Assembly: GCF_963677155.1 (NCBI RefSeq)
Contig: NZ_OY781884.1
Coordinates: 1,792,501-1,856,500 of the forward strand
From: an uncultured Draconibacterium sp.
GTDB taxonomy: Bacteria; Bacteroidota; Bacteroidia; Bacteroidales; Prolixibacteraceae
Reading direction: 5' to 3'
DNA length: 64,000 bases
Shown here one piece after another: positions 8,966 through 18,414 of the stretch; the stretch's first letter is position 1; every line of letters begins with the position of its first letter. The position numbers and the translations under genes are program-made. The notes under the pieces are model-generated. The model was not told the origin of the DNA and ran no database searches. It saw only the letters and a program-made list of their open reading frames with translations.

Positions 8966-9742
8966 TTAGAATTTTTCGAAAACGCCCAATCCAAACAAGG
9001 CAAAATCATATTTAATTGGATCATTCGGATCGAACTCGCATAAAGTGGCGGTAATTTCTTCCACCGCTTTCCAGTCGTTAGAGCGGCGTTGTAGCAATCC
9101 CAACTTTCTGCCAACATTTCCGGTATGTACATCGAGTGGCAACATTAATGCTGATGTTGGAATTCCATTCCACAAACCAAAATCAACTCCTGATTTATCA
9201 TTTCTGCACATCCACCGCAAATACATGTTCAAGCGCTTTGCCGAAGCTCCTTTCGTTACATTGGAAATATGCTTGCGCGTACGTTCGCCTTCTGTTTCGA
9301 AAAACACAGAATAGAAATGAGCTAAAGCTGATTTTACAGATTGTTCTTTTTTATATCCGCTTTCAAAAACAGCTTGCAAACTATCATGATTTCTGTAAAT
9401 ATTTCGCAGCGAACGAATAAAATAAATACAATCGTCGCCGTTAAATGTACGATGCACAAACTTTTGGAGGCGATCAAGTTCCTTTTCCGAGGCGTTTAGC
9501 ACAAAGTCGTGTGGCTGATTATCGAGCATTTCCATCAAACGCAAAGCATTTTTTATGATGGCAGTACGGTTTCCCCAGGCAATGGTTGCCGCCAGAAAAC
9601 CGGCAATCTCAATATTTTCTTTTTCGGTAAATTGTTTGGGAACCTGTATTGGGTCAGTTTCAATAAATTCAGGTTGATTGTACTTTTCAACTTTTTCGTC
9701 GAGAAAATCTTTTAAATCAGATATTGAAAGGACAGCCGGCAT
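8966..9742 (-). CDS. TIGR02757 family protein
   Basis: A 258-residue protein matching the TIGR02757 family of Bacteroidota and spirochaetes. Recognisable conserved stretches are FLAATIAWGNR, FVHRTFNGDDC, KRLNMYLRWMCR and LPLDVHTGNVGRKLGL. These recall helix-hairpin-helix DNA glycosylase folds, but the catalytic role is unknown to me. It sits 5 nt downstream of a LolD-type ATPase gene and 30 nt upstream of the TrmN6-like gene, in one apparent operon. Confidence 0.8.
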   Translation of the reverse strand: MPAVLSISDLKDFLDEKVEKYNQPEFIETDPIQVPKQFTEKENIEIAGFLAATIAWGNRTAIIKNALRLMEMLDNQPHDFVLNASEKELDRLQKFVHRTFNGDDCIYFIRSLRNIYRNHDSLQAVFESGYKKEQSVKSALAHFYSVFFETEGERTRKHISNVTKGASAKRLNMYLRWMCRNDKSGVDFGLWNGIPTSALMLPLDVHTGNVGRKLGLLQRRSNDWKAVEEITATLCEFDPNDPIKYDFALFGLGVFEKF

Positions 9743-9747
9743 TTTTA

Positions 9748-10398
9748 CTATTCTATAATTCCGTCTTTGATGTGGATGATCCGGTCTGACTGCTCGGCAA
9801 AATTATCATCGTGGGTAACAATAATAAACGTTTGTCCCATGTCGTCGCGCAATTTAAAAAGCAGATCGTGCAATTCGTCGCGGTTGGTGGAATCGAGGTT
9901 TCCCGAAGGCTCATCAGCCATTACCACCGATGGGCTGTTTATCAGTGCACGGGCCATTGCCACACGTTGCTTTTCGCCACCCGATAATTCCGATGGTTTG
10001 TGTCCCATACGATCGGCCAGCCCCAAATAATCAATCAATTCCTTTGCACGCGCTTCGGCTTTTGCTTTTGGAGTTTTTGCAATAAAAGCCGGAATACAAA
10101 CATTCTCTAACGCCGTAAATTCGGGCAACAAATGATGAAACTGAAATACAAAACCTATTTCGCGGTTACGGAAATCAGCCAGCTTGTTATCGCTGAGATC
10201 AGATATTTTCGTATCGTTAAAAAACAGATCTCCGCTATCGGGTTTACTTAGCGTTCCGAGAATTTGCAGTAAAGTGGTTTTTCCTGCCCCGCTGGCCCCA
10301 ACAATAGAATACAATTTCCCTTTGGGAATATCCAGGTTAATTCCTTTTAACACCTCAAGTGTTCCGAACGATTTTATTATGTTTTTAGCTCTTATCAA
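9748..10398 (-). CDS. ABC transporter ATP-binding protein, LolD type
   Basis: A 216-residue ABC ATPase. Walker A is [12 protein letters not shown], the signature [15 protein letters not shown], Walker [14 protein letters not shown], and the H-loop IVTHD. The length and [16 protein letters not shown] segment are typical of LolD/MacB-type ATPases that extract lipoproteins or drive mechanotransmission. No permease gene is adjacent, so the partner (a LolCE-like protein) must be elsewhere. It is the third gene of the tatA-antiporter operon, 9 nt from the antiporter gene. Confidence 0.87.
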   Translation of the reverse strand: MIRAKNIIKSFGTLEVLKGINLDIPKGKLYSIVGASGAGKTTLLQILGTLSKPDSGDLFFNDTKISDLSDNKLADFRNREIGFVFQFHHLLPEFTALENVCIPAFIAKTPKAKAEARAKELIDYLGLADRMGHKPSELSGGEKQRVAMARALINSPSVVMADEPSGNLDSTNRDELHDLLFKLRDDMGQTFIIVTHDDNFAEQSDRIIHIKDGIIE

Positions 10399-10407
10399 TG
10401 TAATTAT

Positions 10408-11457
10408 TTAAAAGATTAAACCTAATCCGTATAAATTTAGTATTTCGTTGGCTACATAAAAAATGTAAGCACCGATTAAAATAACTCCGGTAAGTTTGCT
10501 TGTGTTCCATTTCTTAACCAATAATAGAAGAATCAATAATAGAACAGATCCCGACAAAATTAAAGTTGAGCTAAATATATCGCCTCCCGACTCAATAGTA
10601 CCACCCGAAAAAACCATTACAAGCAGAAATGGCAACCCCAATCCTACAAGAATATCAAAGATATTTGATCCGATTGCGTTACTAACAGCCATGTCTCCCC
10701 TTCCCTGACGAGCCACAATAACCGATGAAAACAAATCGGGAATTGAGGTTCCGACAGCAAGTACTGTTAATGCAATAATTGCTTCAGGGATGTTAAGAAT
10801 ATGCGCCGAAGCAACTGCCACTTCTACCAAGACATAACTCAGAGCAGCAATTAAAACAATTGAAAGAATAAAAACACGGTAGTAATGTTTTTCATTCGGA
10901 AAAATAAAACGCAAAAGCTGATCCACCGGTCTGCTGACCTTATTATGCTCGCCATGCGTATCTTCCAGTTCAGTAGCTTCCATATCGTCGTATGGCAGCC
11001 ACTTTCGCCAATAAATTACCGCCACAACATATAAAACATAAACGCCTAAAAATATTAGGGTTTCATTTAATGTTAAACGACCGTCCCAAATAAAAATTAC
11101 CAATAATGCTACCGATAACGAATAAAAAAACAAATCGCGAACCATAGGTTGCCAGGTGAGCTTTGTCTTCTTTACATAGGCTGCCGCACCAACAATTACC
11201 AGTAAGTTGAAAATGGCACTACCTACAATACTACCGATACCGATTGCCTGGTGTTCACCAGGTTTTATAACGGCAAACAAAGCCACGAACAACTCCGGCG
11301 CGCTCGACCCCACGGCCATAAGTGTAGCTCCGGCGGCATCGTTCGATAAGCGCAGGTCTTTCGAGATTTTATCAAGAGATGATATGAAAAACAAATCGAC
11401 AACACGAGCAAGCAAAACAAAGCAAGCCAGCAACGCCAATATGAAAAGTATAATCAT
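10408..11457 (-). CDS. Calcium/sodium antiporter, YrbG/CaCA family
   Basis: A 349-residue membrane protein with about ten hydrophobic segments in two homologous halves. Each half has an alpha-repeat: MAVGSSAPELFVAL...GIGSIVGSAIFNLLVI and LAVGTSIPDLFSSV...AVSNAIGSNIFDILVG. The GSSxPE and GTSxPD motifs are ion-coordinating in K+-dependent-type Na+/Ca2+ exchangers. A hydrophilic central loop (about residues 150-185) separates the halves. Inner membrane; predicted to export calcium in exchange for sodium. Confidence 0.9.
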   Translation of the reverse strand: MIILFILALLACFVLLARVVDLFFISSLDKISKDLRLSNDAAGATLMAVGSSAPELFVALFAVIKPGEHQAIGIGSIVGSAIFNLLVIVGAAAYVKKTKLTWQPMVRDLFFYSLSVALLVIFIWDGRLTLNETLIFLGVYVLYVVAVIYWRKWLPYDDMEATELEDTHGEHNKVSRPVDQLLRFIFPNEKHYYRVFILSIVLIAALSYVLVEVAVASAHILNIPEAIIALTVLAVGTSIPDLFSSVIVARQGRGDMAVSNAIGSNIFDILVGLGLPFLLVMVFSGGTIESGGDIFSSTLILSGSVLLLILLLLVKKWNTSKLTGVILIGAYIFYVANEILNLYGLGLIF

Positions 11458-11476
11458 TAATAATGATTTTTTGTGT

Positions 11477-11743
11477 TTAGTCCTTCAACTTGTCGGTAAT
11501 ACCTTTTTGAATATCAGTAGTTTCCTTTTTTACAGTTGAAGAAACCTCGTCAATGTCCTTTTTAATGTCAGAAGTATGGTTATCGAGTTCGCGTTTTATT
11601 TCGTTAGTGGCTTTCTTAAACTCACGCATTCCCTTCCCCAGTGTTTTAGCAATATCCGGTATCGCTTTCGACCCGAAAAACAACAATGCCAACAGCATCA
11701 CCAAAACTATCTCGCCACCACTTATAAATAATAAATACTGCAT
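11477..11743 (-). CDS. tatA: Twin-arginine translocase subunit TatA/E family
   Basis: An 88-residue protein with the TatA pattern: an N-terminal membrane helix (EIVLVMLLALLFFG), the FG hinge followed by SKAIPDIAKTLGKGMREFK as the amphipathic helix, and a long charged tail (ETTDIQKGITDKLKD). TatA oligomers form the passage for folded proteins in the Tat system. It heads the minus-strand operon; tatC is not in the window. Confidence 0.9.
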   Translation of the reverse strand: MQYLLFISGGEIVLVMLLALLFFGSKAIPDIAKTLGKGMREFKKATNEIKRELDNHTSDIKKDIDEVSSTVKKETTDIQKGITDKLKD

Positions 11744-12184
11744 CGTCTGATTGATTTAGATCACAAATATATAAAAAGTTGGAAGTCAGAAGACCGAAGA
11801 CCAAAGATAGTTTAACAAGTTTAAATGATGATCGGACATGTACAAACCTGAAGCCAATAACAGTTCACATCGGGTACTGATGAATGTGTTTACAAAATAC
11901 CGGCATTACATCCATTTTTCCTGTTATCACTCCATTCTAGCCCAATATCACCCCTCCGAGAGTTCTTATCTCCCAGAGAAAGCATGTTATCCGATACAAA
12001 TTCGGTCATCACCATTGATATCTTACAACACTACAGCGATAAGAGTACATTTTGCACGTTCTATCTTATTTTTGAATGAATTCATACGTTTATCACAAAA
12101 AAAGAATGTCATCCCAATTAAGCGATGACATCCTTTGTATAAATCCAGTCTTCCGTCTTCCAACTTCCGACTTATTTCTTCAAT
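11744..12184. other. Intergenic region with complementary purine-rich tracts
   Basis: No credible gene. Near its ends are two related tracts in opposite orientation: 11778-11805 (starting GTTGGAAG) and 12146-12174 (containing CTTCCAAC at 12157-12164). Between them is AT-rich DNA with no homology I recognise, plus the terminator hairpin at 12097-12131. Confidence 0.4.
12097..12131 (-). terminator. Terminator downstream of secDF
   Basis: ATGTCATC (12106-12113) and GATGACAT (12124-12131) form an 8-bp stem; on the minus strand it is followed by a run of seven T. It lies about 55 nt after the secDF stop. Confidence 0.75.
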
Positions 12185-15100
12185 CTATTTTTTACGTTTT
12201 GCAATTACTTTGGCTACACGGTTACGTGTATCGTAAGCAATTGGTGTTGCAATAAATATTGACGAGTAGGTACCTACAACCACACCCACTAACAAGGCAA
12301 ACGTAAAGCCGCGAATGGTAGATCCACCGAATAAGAAGATGGCTAACAGTACTACAAATGTTGAAAGTGATGTACTGAAAGTACGACGCAGTGTACTGTT
12401 CAGTGCATCATCAATGTTCTCAACGATGTCACGTTTTGGGTGCAAGCCCAGGTACTCCCTGATACGGTCGAATACAACCACGGTATCGTTAATCGAATAT
12501 CCCACCACGGTTAAAATAGCTGCGATGAACGCCTGGTCAATCTCCAGTGAGAATGGCAATACTCCTGAAAATAAGGAAAAGATACCCAATACAATTAACG
12601 AGTCGTGTGCCAATGCAACAACTGCTCCCAATCCATATTGCCAGTCGCGGAAACGAACCAGAATGTACAAGAATATAATAATCAGTGAGAAAGCGATTGC
12701 AATACCTGCATCTTTCCGGATATCATCCGAAATAGTAGGACCAACTTTTTGCGAACTCTGCTGATAATCCTCTGTAAACTCTTCAAGAGTTACTGATTTG
12801 TCGATCAGATTAGCCTCTTGCAAACCTTTCATCAACAAAGCTTCAACCTCATTATCAACATCTTCACTGCGATCTTCAATTCTATAGTCGGTAGTAATTT
12901 TAATGTCCTCACCCGAAGTTTTTACTTCCGGCGCTTCACCAAATACATCGGCCAGTGCAGCACGAACTTCACCAACTTCAACATTTTTCTGGAATTCGAT
13001 GATATACGAGCGTCCACCTTTAAAGTCGATACCGTAATTCAAACCACGAACAAAGAAAGATCCGATAGAAACAAGAATGAACACACCTGAAATCACATAG
13101 AACAATTTTCTTTTCTCCAGGAATTTAATTTTCATGTTCCGCAACCATCCTTCTGTTGCTTTAGAAGCAAACAAGATACGACCACCTTTTTTCAACTGCC
13201 AGTCGAAAATCAAACGGGTTAAGAAAATTGCCGAAAATAGTGAGGTTAGAATACCTATTATTAAAGTGGAAGCAAAACCTTTGATCGGACCTGAACCAAA
13301 CAAGAAAAGTACAACACCGGTTAATAACGTGGTAACCTGACCGTCGATAATTGCAGAATAAGCATTTTTATAACCATCGGTAACAGCCAGTTTAACACCT
13401 TTTCCGGCACGCAACTCCTCCTGTATACGTTCGTAAATCAGGACGTTGGCATCAACCGACATACCAATGGTAAGTACAATACCTGCAATACCAGGTAATG
13501 TTAGAACTGCTCCCACAGAAGCCAGAACTCCGAAAATAAAGAACATGTTGGCAATCAGTGCAATGTTGGCAACCAACCCTGCATTTTTACTATAGAAGAA
13601 CAACATGTATAGAAGCACAAGCGCAAAAGCGATTACGAATGAAAGTAAACCGCTGTTAATTGCTTTTTGCCCCAGTGAAGGACCAACAATGTCCTCTTGG
13701 ATAATACGCGCAGGAGCCGGCATTTTTCCCGACTTCAGTACGTTTGCAAGGTCTTGCGCCTCTTCAATACTTTCCAGTCCGCTAATGCTTGAGTTTCCTC
13801 CAGGAATCTCTCCATTTACTCTTGGAAATGAACGAACATAACCATCCAGAACAATTGCAATTGATTTACCAACGTTTTCTTTAGTCATACGCTGCCAAAT
13901 TTTTGCACCTTCAGCATTCATTTTCATAGCTACTTCAGGATTGGTTCCAAATTGGTCGTAATCCTGACGGGCATCTGTAATTACGCCACCATCAAGTGGT
14001 GCTTTACCATCACGAGTAGTAACTTTTAATGCAATTAAACGGTAAAAATTACCCGCTTCATCCATTGATTTTGCTGTCCATGCAAATCTCATATCGCGTG
14101 GGAATACGCTTCGGATTTGTGGATTATGCAGATAAGTATTAATCTGTGCTGTATCTTTTGCATTTGCTATACCTACAGCCGGACCAGGATAAAGCTGACC
14201 AGTTTGTTGATCGACACTTGGATTCAACAGCGCAAACAATGGATACTGCTCTTTGTAAGCAGCTAAATTATCAGCTGTTGCTGTTGTATCATTCGCTGCA
14301 CCAGCTTCCAGTTCCGAAAGTAACGAGTTTTCTTCAGTGGTGTCAGCAGTTGCTTCTGCCTCTGTTGAATCAGAAGTAGTTTCATCAACACTATTTTCCG
14401 ATTCAAGTACTTGCATTTCTTTAATGCGCTCGTTGGCCTGAGCCAAATACGGATAAACCTCCTGGTTTTCATAAGTTTCCCAGAACTCAAGGTTTGCGGT
14501 TCCCTGCAACAGATTACGCACACGGTTCTGATCTTTAACCCCTGGTAACTCAACTAAAATTCTACCGCTTGTTTGCAGCTTCTGAATATTAGGCTGAGCT
14601 ACACCAAAACGGTCGATACGTGTACGAATGATATTAAAAGCATTGGCAATTGCAGCCTCAGTTTGCTCTTTGATAATTCTTAATACCTCTGCGTTGCTTG
14701 TATTAAAGTTTACCTGATCGCGAAGTTCCAAAGTATTGAAAATTGAAGCTAATTTCGCATTTGGATCAATTTCCTCGAAAGCCTCGCCAAACAGCGTTAC
14801 GTAATCTTTTGTACTATTTTGCTGGTTCTTTGTTGCCAGTGCCAATGCCTTATTAAATGTTTCATCATCACTGTAATTCGACATCGCACGGATGATATCC
14901 TGTACTTCAACCTGAAGTGTTACGTTCATACCCCCTTTAAGGTCAAGACCCAGGTTGATTTCCAGCGCCTGAACATCTTTGTAAGTAAATTTTTTCAATC
15001 CAAGAAAGTTGTAAACCACTTCACTTTTCATTGAATCAAGGTATTGAAACTCTTTCATTTCATCACCCTGCGCATATTCAATGGCATCATCTTTTACCTT

Positions 15101-15187
15101 GTTCGATACCCAGGTAAACGATAATTGGTAAAAACATACCGCTGCCAACAGAATTGCAAATGTTAAAATTGCACCTTTGTTTTGCAT
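12185..15187 (-). CDS. secDF: Fused protein translocase subunit SecDF
   Basis: A 1000-residue fusion of SecD and SecF, the proton-driven RND-type accessory of the Sec translocon. The SecD half has GLDLKGGMNVTLQV (D1), the FNIIRTRIDRFGVAQPNIQ and GRILVELPGV P1 motifs, and a membrane domain with TIGMSVDANVLIYERI. The SecF half begins near residue 670 and has GLNYGIDFKGGRSYII and GYSINDTVVVFDRIRE. Twelve membrane segments are expected. An acidic Ser/Thr-rich insert (about residues 260-310) lies in the periplasmic SecD part. Fused SecDF is usual for Bacteroidota. Confidence 0.97.
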   Translation of the reverse strand: MQNKGAILTFAILLAAVCFYQLSFTWVSNKVKDDAIEYAQGDEMKEFQYLDSMKSEVVYNFLGLKKFTYKDVQALEINLGLDLKGGMNVTLQVEVQDIIRAMSNYSDDETFNKALALATKNQQNSTKDYVTLFGEAFEEIDPNAKLASIFNTLELRDQVNFNTSNAEVLRIIKEQTEAAIANAFNIIRTRIDRFGVAQPNIQKLQTSGRILVELPGVKDQNRVRNLLQGTANLEFWETYENQEVYPYLAQANERIKEMQVLESENSVDETTSDSTEAEATADTTEENSLLSELEAGAANDTTATADNLAAYKEQYPLFALLNPSVDQQTGQLYPGPAVGIANAKDTAQINTYLHNPQIRSVFPRDMRFAWTAKSMDEAGNFYRLIALKVTTRDGKAPLDGGVITDARQDYDQFGTNPEVAMKMNAEGAKIWQRMTKENVGKSIAIVLDGYVRSFPRVNGEIPGGNSSISGLESIEEAQDLANVLKSGKMPAPARIIQEDIVGPSLGQKAINSGLLSFVIAFALVLLYMLFFYSKNAGLVANIALIANMFFIFGVLASVGAVLTLPGIAGIVLTIGMSVDANVLIYERIQEELRAGKGVKLAVTDGYKNAYSAIIDGQVTTLLTGVVLFLFGSGPIKGFASTLIIGILTSLFSAIFLTRLIFDWQLKKGGRILFASKATEGWLRNMKIKFLEKRKLFYVISGVFILVSIGSFFVRGLNYGIDFKGGRSYIIEFQKNVEVGEVRAALADVFGEAPEVKTSGEDIKITTDYRIEDRSEDVDNEVEALLMKGLQEANLIDKSVTLEEFTEDYQQSSQKVGPTISDDIRKDAGIAIAFSLIIIFLYILVRFRDWQYGLGAVVALAHDSLIVLGIFSLFSGVLPFSLEIDQAFIAAILTVVGYSINDTVVVFDRIREYLGLHPKRDIVENIDDALNSTLRRTFSTSLSTFVVLLAIFLFGGSTIRGFTFALLVGVVVGTYSSIFIATPIAYDTRNRVAKVIAKRKK

Positions 15188-15289
15188 TTTAATTTGAATT
15201 TAAATGTTTATTGATATTTTTTATTCTTTTGAATTCGAGCTAATTCAGGCACACATAGCACCTGATATTCTTTTAAATGGATAAAAGAA

Positions 15290-15697
15290 TTACGATAAAG
15301 CGACGGAGTCTTCTTCGGGGGAAAAGACGTGATTTTGAAAAACCAGGTAATGATAGGATGAAATAAGCGGAGTAGTTTGTTTAACTACCTCTGCTTTTAA
15401 GACCTGGTAATTGCGAATTGAATGATAACTGCGTAAAAATTTGTCGTGCAGCTGAAGTTTCGTATGCTTTGAATACACACGATCCTCGAATGTTTTTATT
15501 GTATTTGAAGAGGATTGCGTAATCAGGTAAACAGCGCCTTGCTCGTTACTCTGCTCCTGCGATTCAGCCTGAATCTTTTTAACCTCCTCAGGATTATTTC
15601 CAAAATAACTATCTAAAACCAAGGCAGCCGCAATAATTGCCATAAACACGGCCATGCGAACTACAATTCTTCTGGTTATTTTAATTTTAGAAATCAT
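15290..15697 (-). CDS. Hypothetical single-pass membrane protein upstream of secDF
   Basis: A 135-residue protein that I do not recognise. The N-terminus is basic (ISKIKITRRIVVR), followed by one hydrophobic helix (MAVFMAIIAAALVLDSYF), then a charged region rich in Glu/Gln and a C-terminal globular part (about residues 55-135). The topology is inside-to-outside with the C-terminus periplasmic. It lies about 100 nt upstream of secDF on the same strand and may be co-transcribed. No enzymatic motif is visible. Confidence 0.6.
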   Translation of the reverse strand: MISKIKITRRIVVRMAVFMAIIAAALVLDSYFGNNPEEVKKIQAESQEQSNEQGAVYLITQSSSNTIKTFEDRVYSKHTKLQLHDKFLRSYHSIRNYQVLKAEVVKQTTPLISSYHYLVFQNHVFSPEEDSVALS

Positions 15698-15850
15698 TCT
15701 TTAAAATTCTCGTCTGCAACTACTTAAAATATTTGTTGTAAAAAAACTTTTTACACCCTATTTTTAAGCGGAGCAAATATACCGAAATAAGCCAGCTTTC
15801 CAAAAACGACAGCGGTTATTTTAAAGTATTTCGTTTAATGCCAACAATTT

Positions 15851-16276
15851 ATGACGCATGTATTTGTATATGGTTCACTGCTATTTCCTGAAATTGCTGA
15901 CGGTTTGTGCGGGCAAAAGTTAAAATGGGAAAATGCAACTTTAATCGGCTACTCACGCTTTGCGCTAAAAGGGGGAGATTACCCGGCAATTATCAAAAAA
16001 AATAACTCAACAGTAAAAGGGAAAGTATTACTTAACCTCGATGAAAATGTGATTTACTTGCTGACTTTCTACGAAGGCGATGAATATGGGATGGCACCGG
16101 TTAAAGTTGAAACGAATTCTGGAATTGTAAATGCGGTTGCTTTTGTTTGGATGGCCGGGAATGAATTTCTGGAAGACTTTGACTGGGACGAAGGTCAATT
16201 TGAATCGGAATCTTTGGAAATATACCGCGATGAGATTGTTCCGGCGACACGAGATGAATTTTACAGAAGAAACTAG
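15851..16276 (+). CDS. Gamma-glutamylcyclotransferase family (AIG2-like) protein
   Basis: A 141-residue protein with the cyclotransferase fold: THVFVYGSLLFPEI contains the YGSL substrate loop, and LTFYEGDEYGMAPVKVE contains the acidic residue (YEGDEY) that acts as general base. The family converts gamma-glutamyl amines or peptides to 5-oxoproline. It lies alone, divergent from the membrane protein upstream of secDF. Confidence 0.85.
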   Translation: MTHVFVYGSLLFPEIADGLCGQKLKWENATLIGYSRFALKGGDYPAIIKKNNSTVKGKVLLNLDENVIYLLTFYEGDEYGMAPVKVETNSGIVNAVAFVWMAGNEFLEDFDWDEGQFESESLEIYRDEIVPATRDEFYRRN

Positions 16277-16379
16277 TTTAACGGAATGTGTTCAAGAATA
16301 GGTTATGGATACCGAAAATTGAATTAAAACTCCTTATTTTTATGCTTCTTACAACACTAACCAACTAAATTAAAACGTA

Positions 16380-17894
16380 ATGATCAAACCAGCATTCTTT
16401 CGTTTAATCTCCGCACTTTGTATTCTATTAATCAATTTGAATTTTACTATGGCACAAAATAAAACAGGTATTTTCGATAACCACACCGATATTGGAGCAT
16501 GCAAACACCCGGGATTTGCATCGTTTAATCCAAACGACCAAACCTACACCATCGGCGGATCGGGATTAAATATGTGGTTTAGCGACGATCAGTTTCATTA
16601 CCTGTGGACAACACTTCAGGGAGATTTTATTTTGCGCGCCGAAGTAAAATTTTTGGGCGATGGCGTTGATCCGCACCGCAAAGTGGGTTGGATGGTTCGG
16701 AATAATCTCGACAGCAATTCGCCACATGCCAATGCAACTGTTCATGGCGACGGGCTTACATCGTTACAATACCGGAAAACTACCGGAGCAGACACCGAAG
16801 AAGTTAAATCAGAAGATCAGGTACCGGATGTCATTCAACTGGAAAGAAAAGGCTCTACTTTTATTATGTCGACAGCTAAGTTTGGAGAGCCGCTTAAAGT
16901 GGTTCAACTCAGCGATCTTTCGCTTGATAACGAAGTTTATGTGGGGATTTATGTTTGTGCCCACAATGCAGATGTTATGGAAAGTGCAGTTTACCGAAAT
17001 GTACGTATAATCCGGCCGGAAAAAGAAGACTACGTTCCCTATCAGGATTACATTGGAAGTAACCTTGAAATACTGGATATTGAAAGTGGTTTGCGCACAG
17101 TGATACACCATTCGGCACATTCGATTCAGGCACCAAACTGGACACCTGATAATGAAAAGCTGATATACAATTCCAAAGGGCATTTATTCACCTACAAGCT
17201 GGCAAACGGAGAAATAAATCCACTGAATACCGGTTTTGCCACCAATAACAACAACGACCATGTTTTAACTTTCGATGGAAGCTTGCTGGGCATTTCGCAC
17301 CACAGTTCTGATAATGATGGAAAATCCACGATCTATTATCTTCCGGCAAAAGGCGATTCCACTCCTGTAAGGGTAACAAAAACAGGACTTGGTGCCTCGT
17401 ATTTTCATGGTTGGTCGCCCAATAAAGAAACGATGATATTTACCGGCGAACGAAACGGGCAATTCGACATTTACGGTGTTAATGTTGCTACTGGCGAAGA
17501 AACACAACTGACCAACGAAAAAACACTTGATGATGGCCCGGAATTCAGCCCCGATGGGAAGTACATCTTTTTTAACTCGGCCAGAAGCGGTAAAATGCAA
17601 TTGTGGCGAATGGATGCCGATGGCAAAAATCCGGTACAGCTAACCGATGATAAATATAATGACTGGTTCCCACATGTTAGCCCGGATAAAAAATGGATCG
17701 TATTTATTTCATTTCCTGAAGAAGTAGATCCTAGCAATCATCCGTTTTATAAACATTGTCTTATTCGATTAATTCCTTACGAAGGTGGCAAACCACGAAT
17801 TATAGCCTACATTTATGGCGGACAGGGATCGATAAATGTTCCGAGCTGGTCACCCGACAGCAAGAAGATTGCATTTATTTCGAACAGTGATTAA
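16380..17894 (+). CDS. Secreted TolB-like beta-propeller protein with N-terminal LamG/DUF1349-like domain
   Basis: 504 residues. A signal peptide (PAFFRLISALCILLINLNFTMAQ) is followed by a domain at about 30-210 (YTIGGSGLNMWFSDDQFHYLWTTLQGDF) resembling a concanavalin-like DUF1349 fold. The C-terminal half has repeated PD40/TolB motifs: SAHSIQAPNWTPDNEKLIYNS, GPEFSPDGKYIFFNSARSG, WFPHVSPDKKWIVFIS and SWSPDSKKIAFIS. It lacks a Pal-binding TolB N-terminal domain, so it is a TolB-fold secreted or periplasmic protein rather than true TolB. A sugar- or polymer-binding role is possible but unproven. Confidence 0.8.
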   Translation: MIKPAFFRLISALCILLINLNFTMAQNKTGIFDNHTDIGACKHPGFASFNPNDQTYTIGGSGLNMWFSDDQFHYLWTTLQGDFILRAEVKFLGDGVDPHRKVGWMVRNNLDSNSPHANATVHGDGLTSLQYRKTTGADTEEVKSEDQVPDVIQLERKGSTFIMSTAKFGEPLKVVQLSDLSLDNEVYVGIYVCAHNADVMESAVYRNVRIIRPEKEDYVPYQDYIGSNLEILDIESGLRTVIHHSAHSIQAPNWTPDNEKLIYNSKGHLFTYKLANGEINPLNTGFATNNNNDHVLTFDGSLLGISHHSSDNDGKSTIYYLPAKGDSTPVRVTKTGLGASYFHGWSPNKETMIFTGERNGQFDIYGVNVATGEETQLTNEKTLDDGPEFSPDGKYIFFNSARSGKMQLWRMDADGKNPVQLTDDKYNDWFPHVSPDKKWIVFISFPEEVDPSNHPFYKHCLIRLIPYEGGKPRIIAYIYGGQGSINVPSWSPDSKKIAFISNSD

Positions 17895-17901
17895 GAAAGG
17901 C

Positions 17902-18333
17902 TTATAAACGAAATTTAAGTACCACCAACTTTCGTTTATAATCAATAACTGCATTGTATTTCAGCAGAAAATCGCTTCCCAGCAGTCCACAAATTTTATA
18001 ATCGCTAACTTTTTGGTACAGCTCGTTAATCTGATTCATATCAAGCAAAGCAACTTTCATAGCCTCTACTTTCAGCTTTCCAAAAAACAAAGGTTTTAAA
18101 ATACCCAGCGAAGTTTTTAAAGGTTCCTCGCTCATATTTGCAGCATGAAGATCTTCGGTCCCTTCCTCTTCCGACAAAATAAAATCAGCAAGGTTTTTAT
18201 CAAATACCGATTTTGAAGCCCCGGTATCAATCACCCAATAAGCGGTTTCGTTTCCATCGAATTGCGTGGGAAGAATTAAATGATAGTTCGAGGATTCCAA
18301 TTCTATAATGTCGATAGGTATTTTCGTTCGCAT
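17902..18333 (-). CDS. Retropepsin-like aspartic protease family protein
   Basis: About 143 residues from the ATG at 18333; an ATG at 18360 would add nine residues. The motif YWVIDTGASKSVFD is the DTGA catalytic signature of retropepsin-like (AspP) folds, and a later CGLLGSDFLLKYNAVIDYKRKLV matches the (I/L)LGxDFL flap region. Only one DTG is present, so it would act as a dimer, as retropepsins do. No signal peptide. It lies just downstream of the mdh terminator. Confidence 0.82.
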   Translation of the reverse strand: MRTKIPIDIIELESSNYHLILPTQFDGNETAYWVIDTGASKSVFDKNLADFILSEEEGTEDLHAANMSEEPLKTSLGILKPLFFGKLKVEAMKVALLDMNQINELYQKVSDYKICGLLGSDFLLKYNAVIDYKRKLVVLKFRL

Positions 18334-18360
18334 GGCTTCAAAATTAAAATAAATTGGCAT

Positions 18361-18387
18361 AAAAAAGGCCCGCAAAAATTGCGAGCC
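18361..18387 (-). terminator. Terminator downstream of mdh
   Basis: GGCCCGCAA (18367-18375) and TTGCGAGCC (18379-18387) form a 9-bp stem with one U-G wobble on the minus strand, followed there by six T. Confidence 0.85.
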
Positions 18388-18414
18388 TCTGTATGCTGTT
18401 TTTATTCTTTCGAA

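Noticed and set aside
11838..12128. 96-residue plus-strand reading frame
   Set aside because: Its end runs into the secDF terminator, the composition is unlike a protein, and no start context or homology is recognised.
16380..17894. True TolB of the Tol-Pal system
   Set aside because: It has an N-terminal lectin-like domain instead of the TolB N-terminal domain and lacks tolA/pal neighbours.
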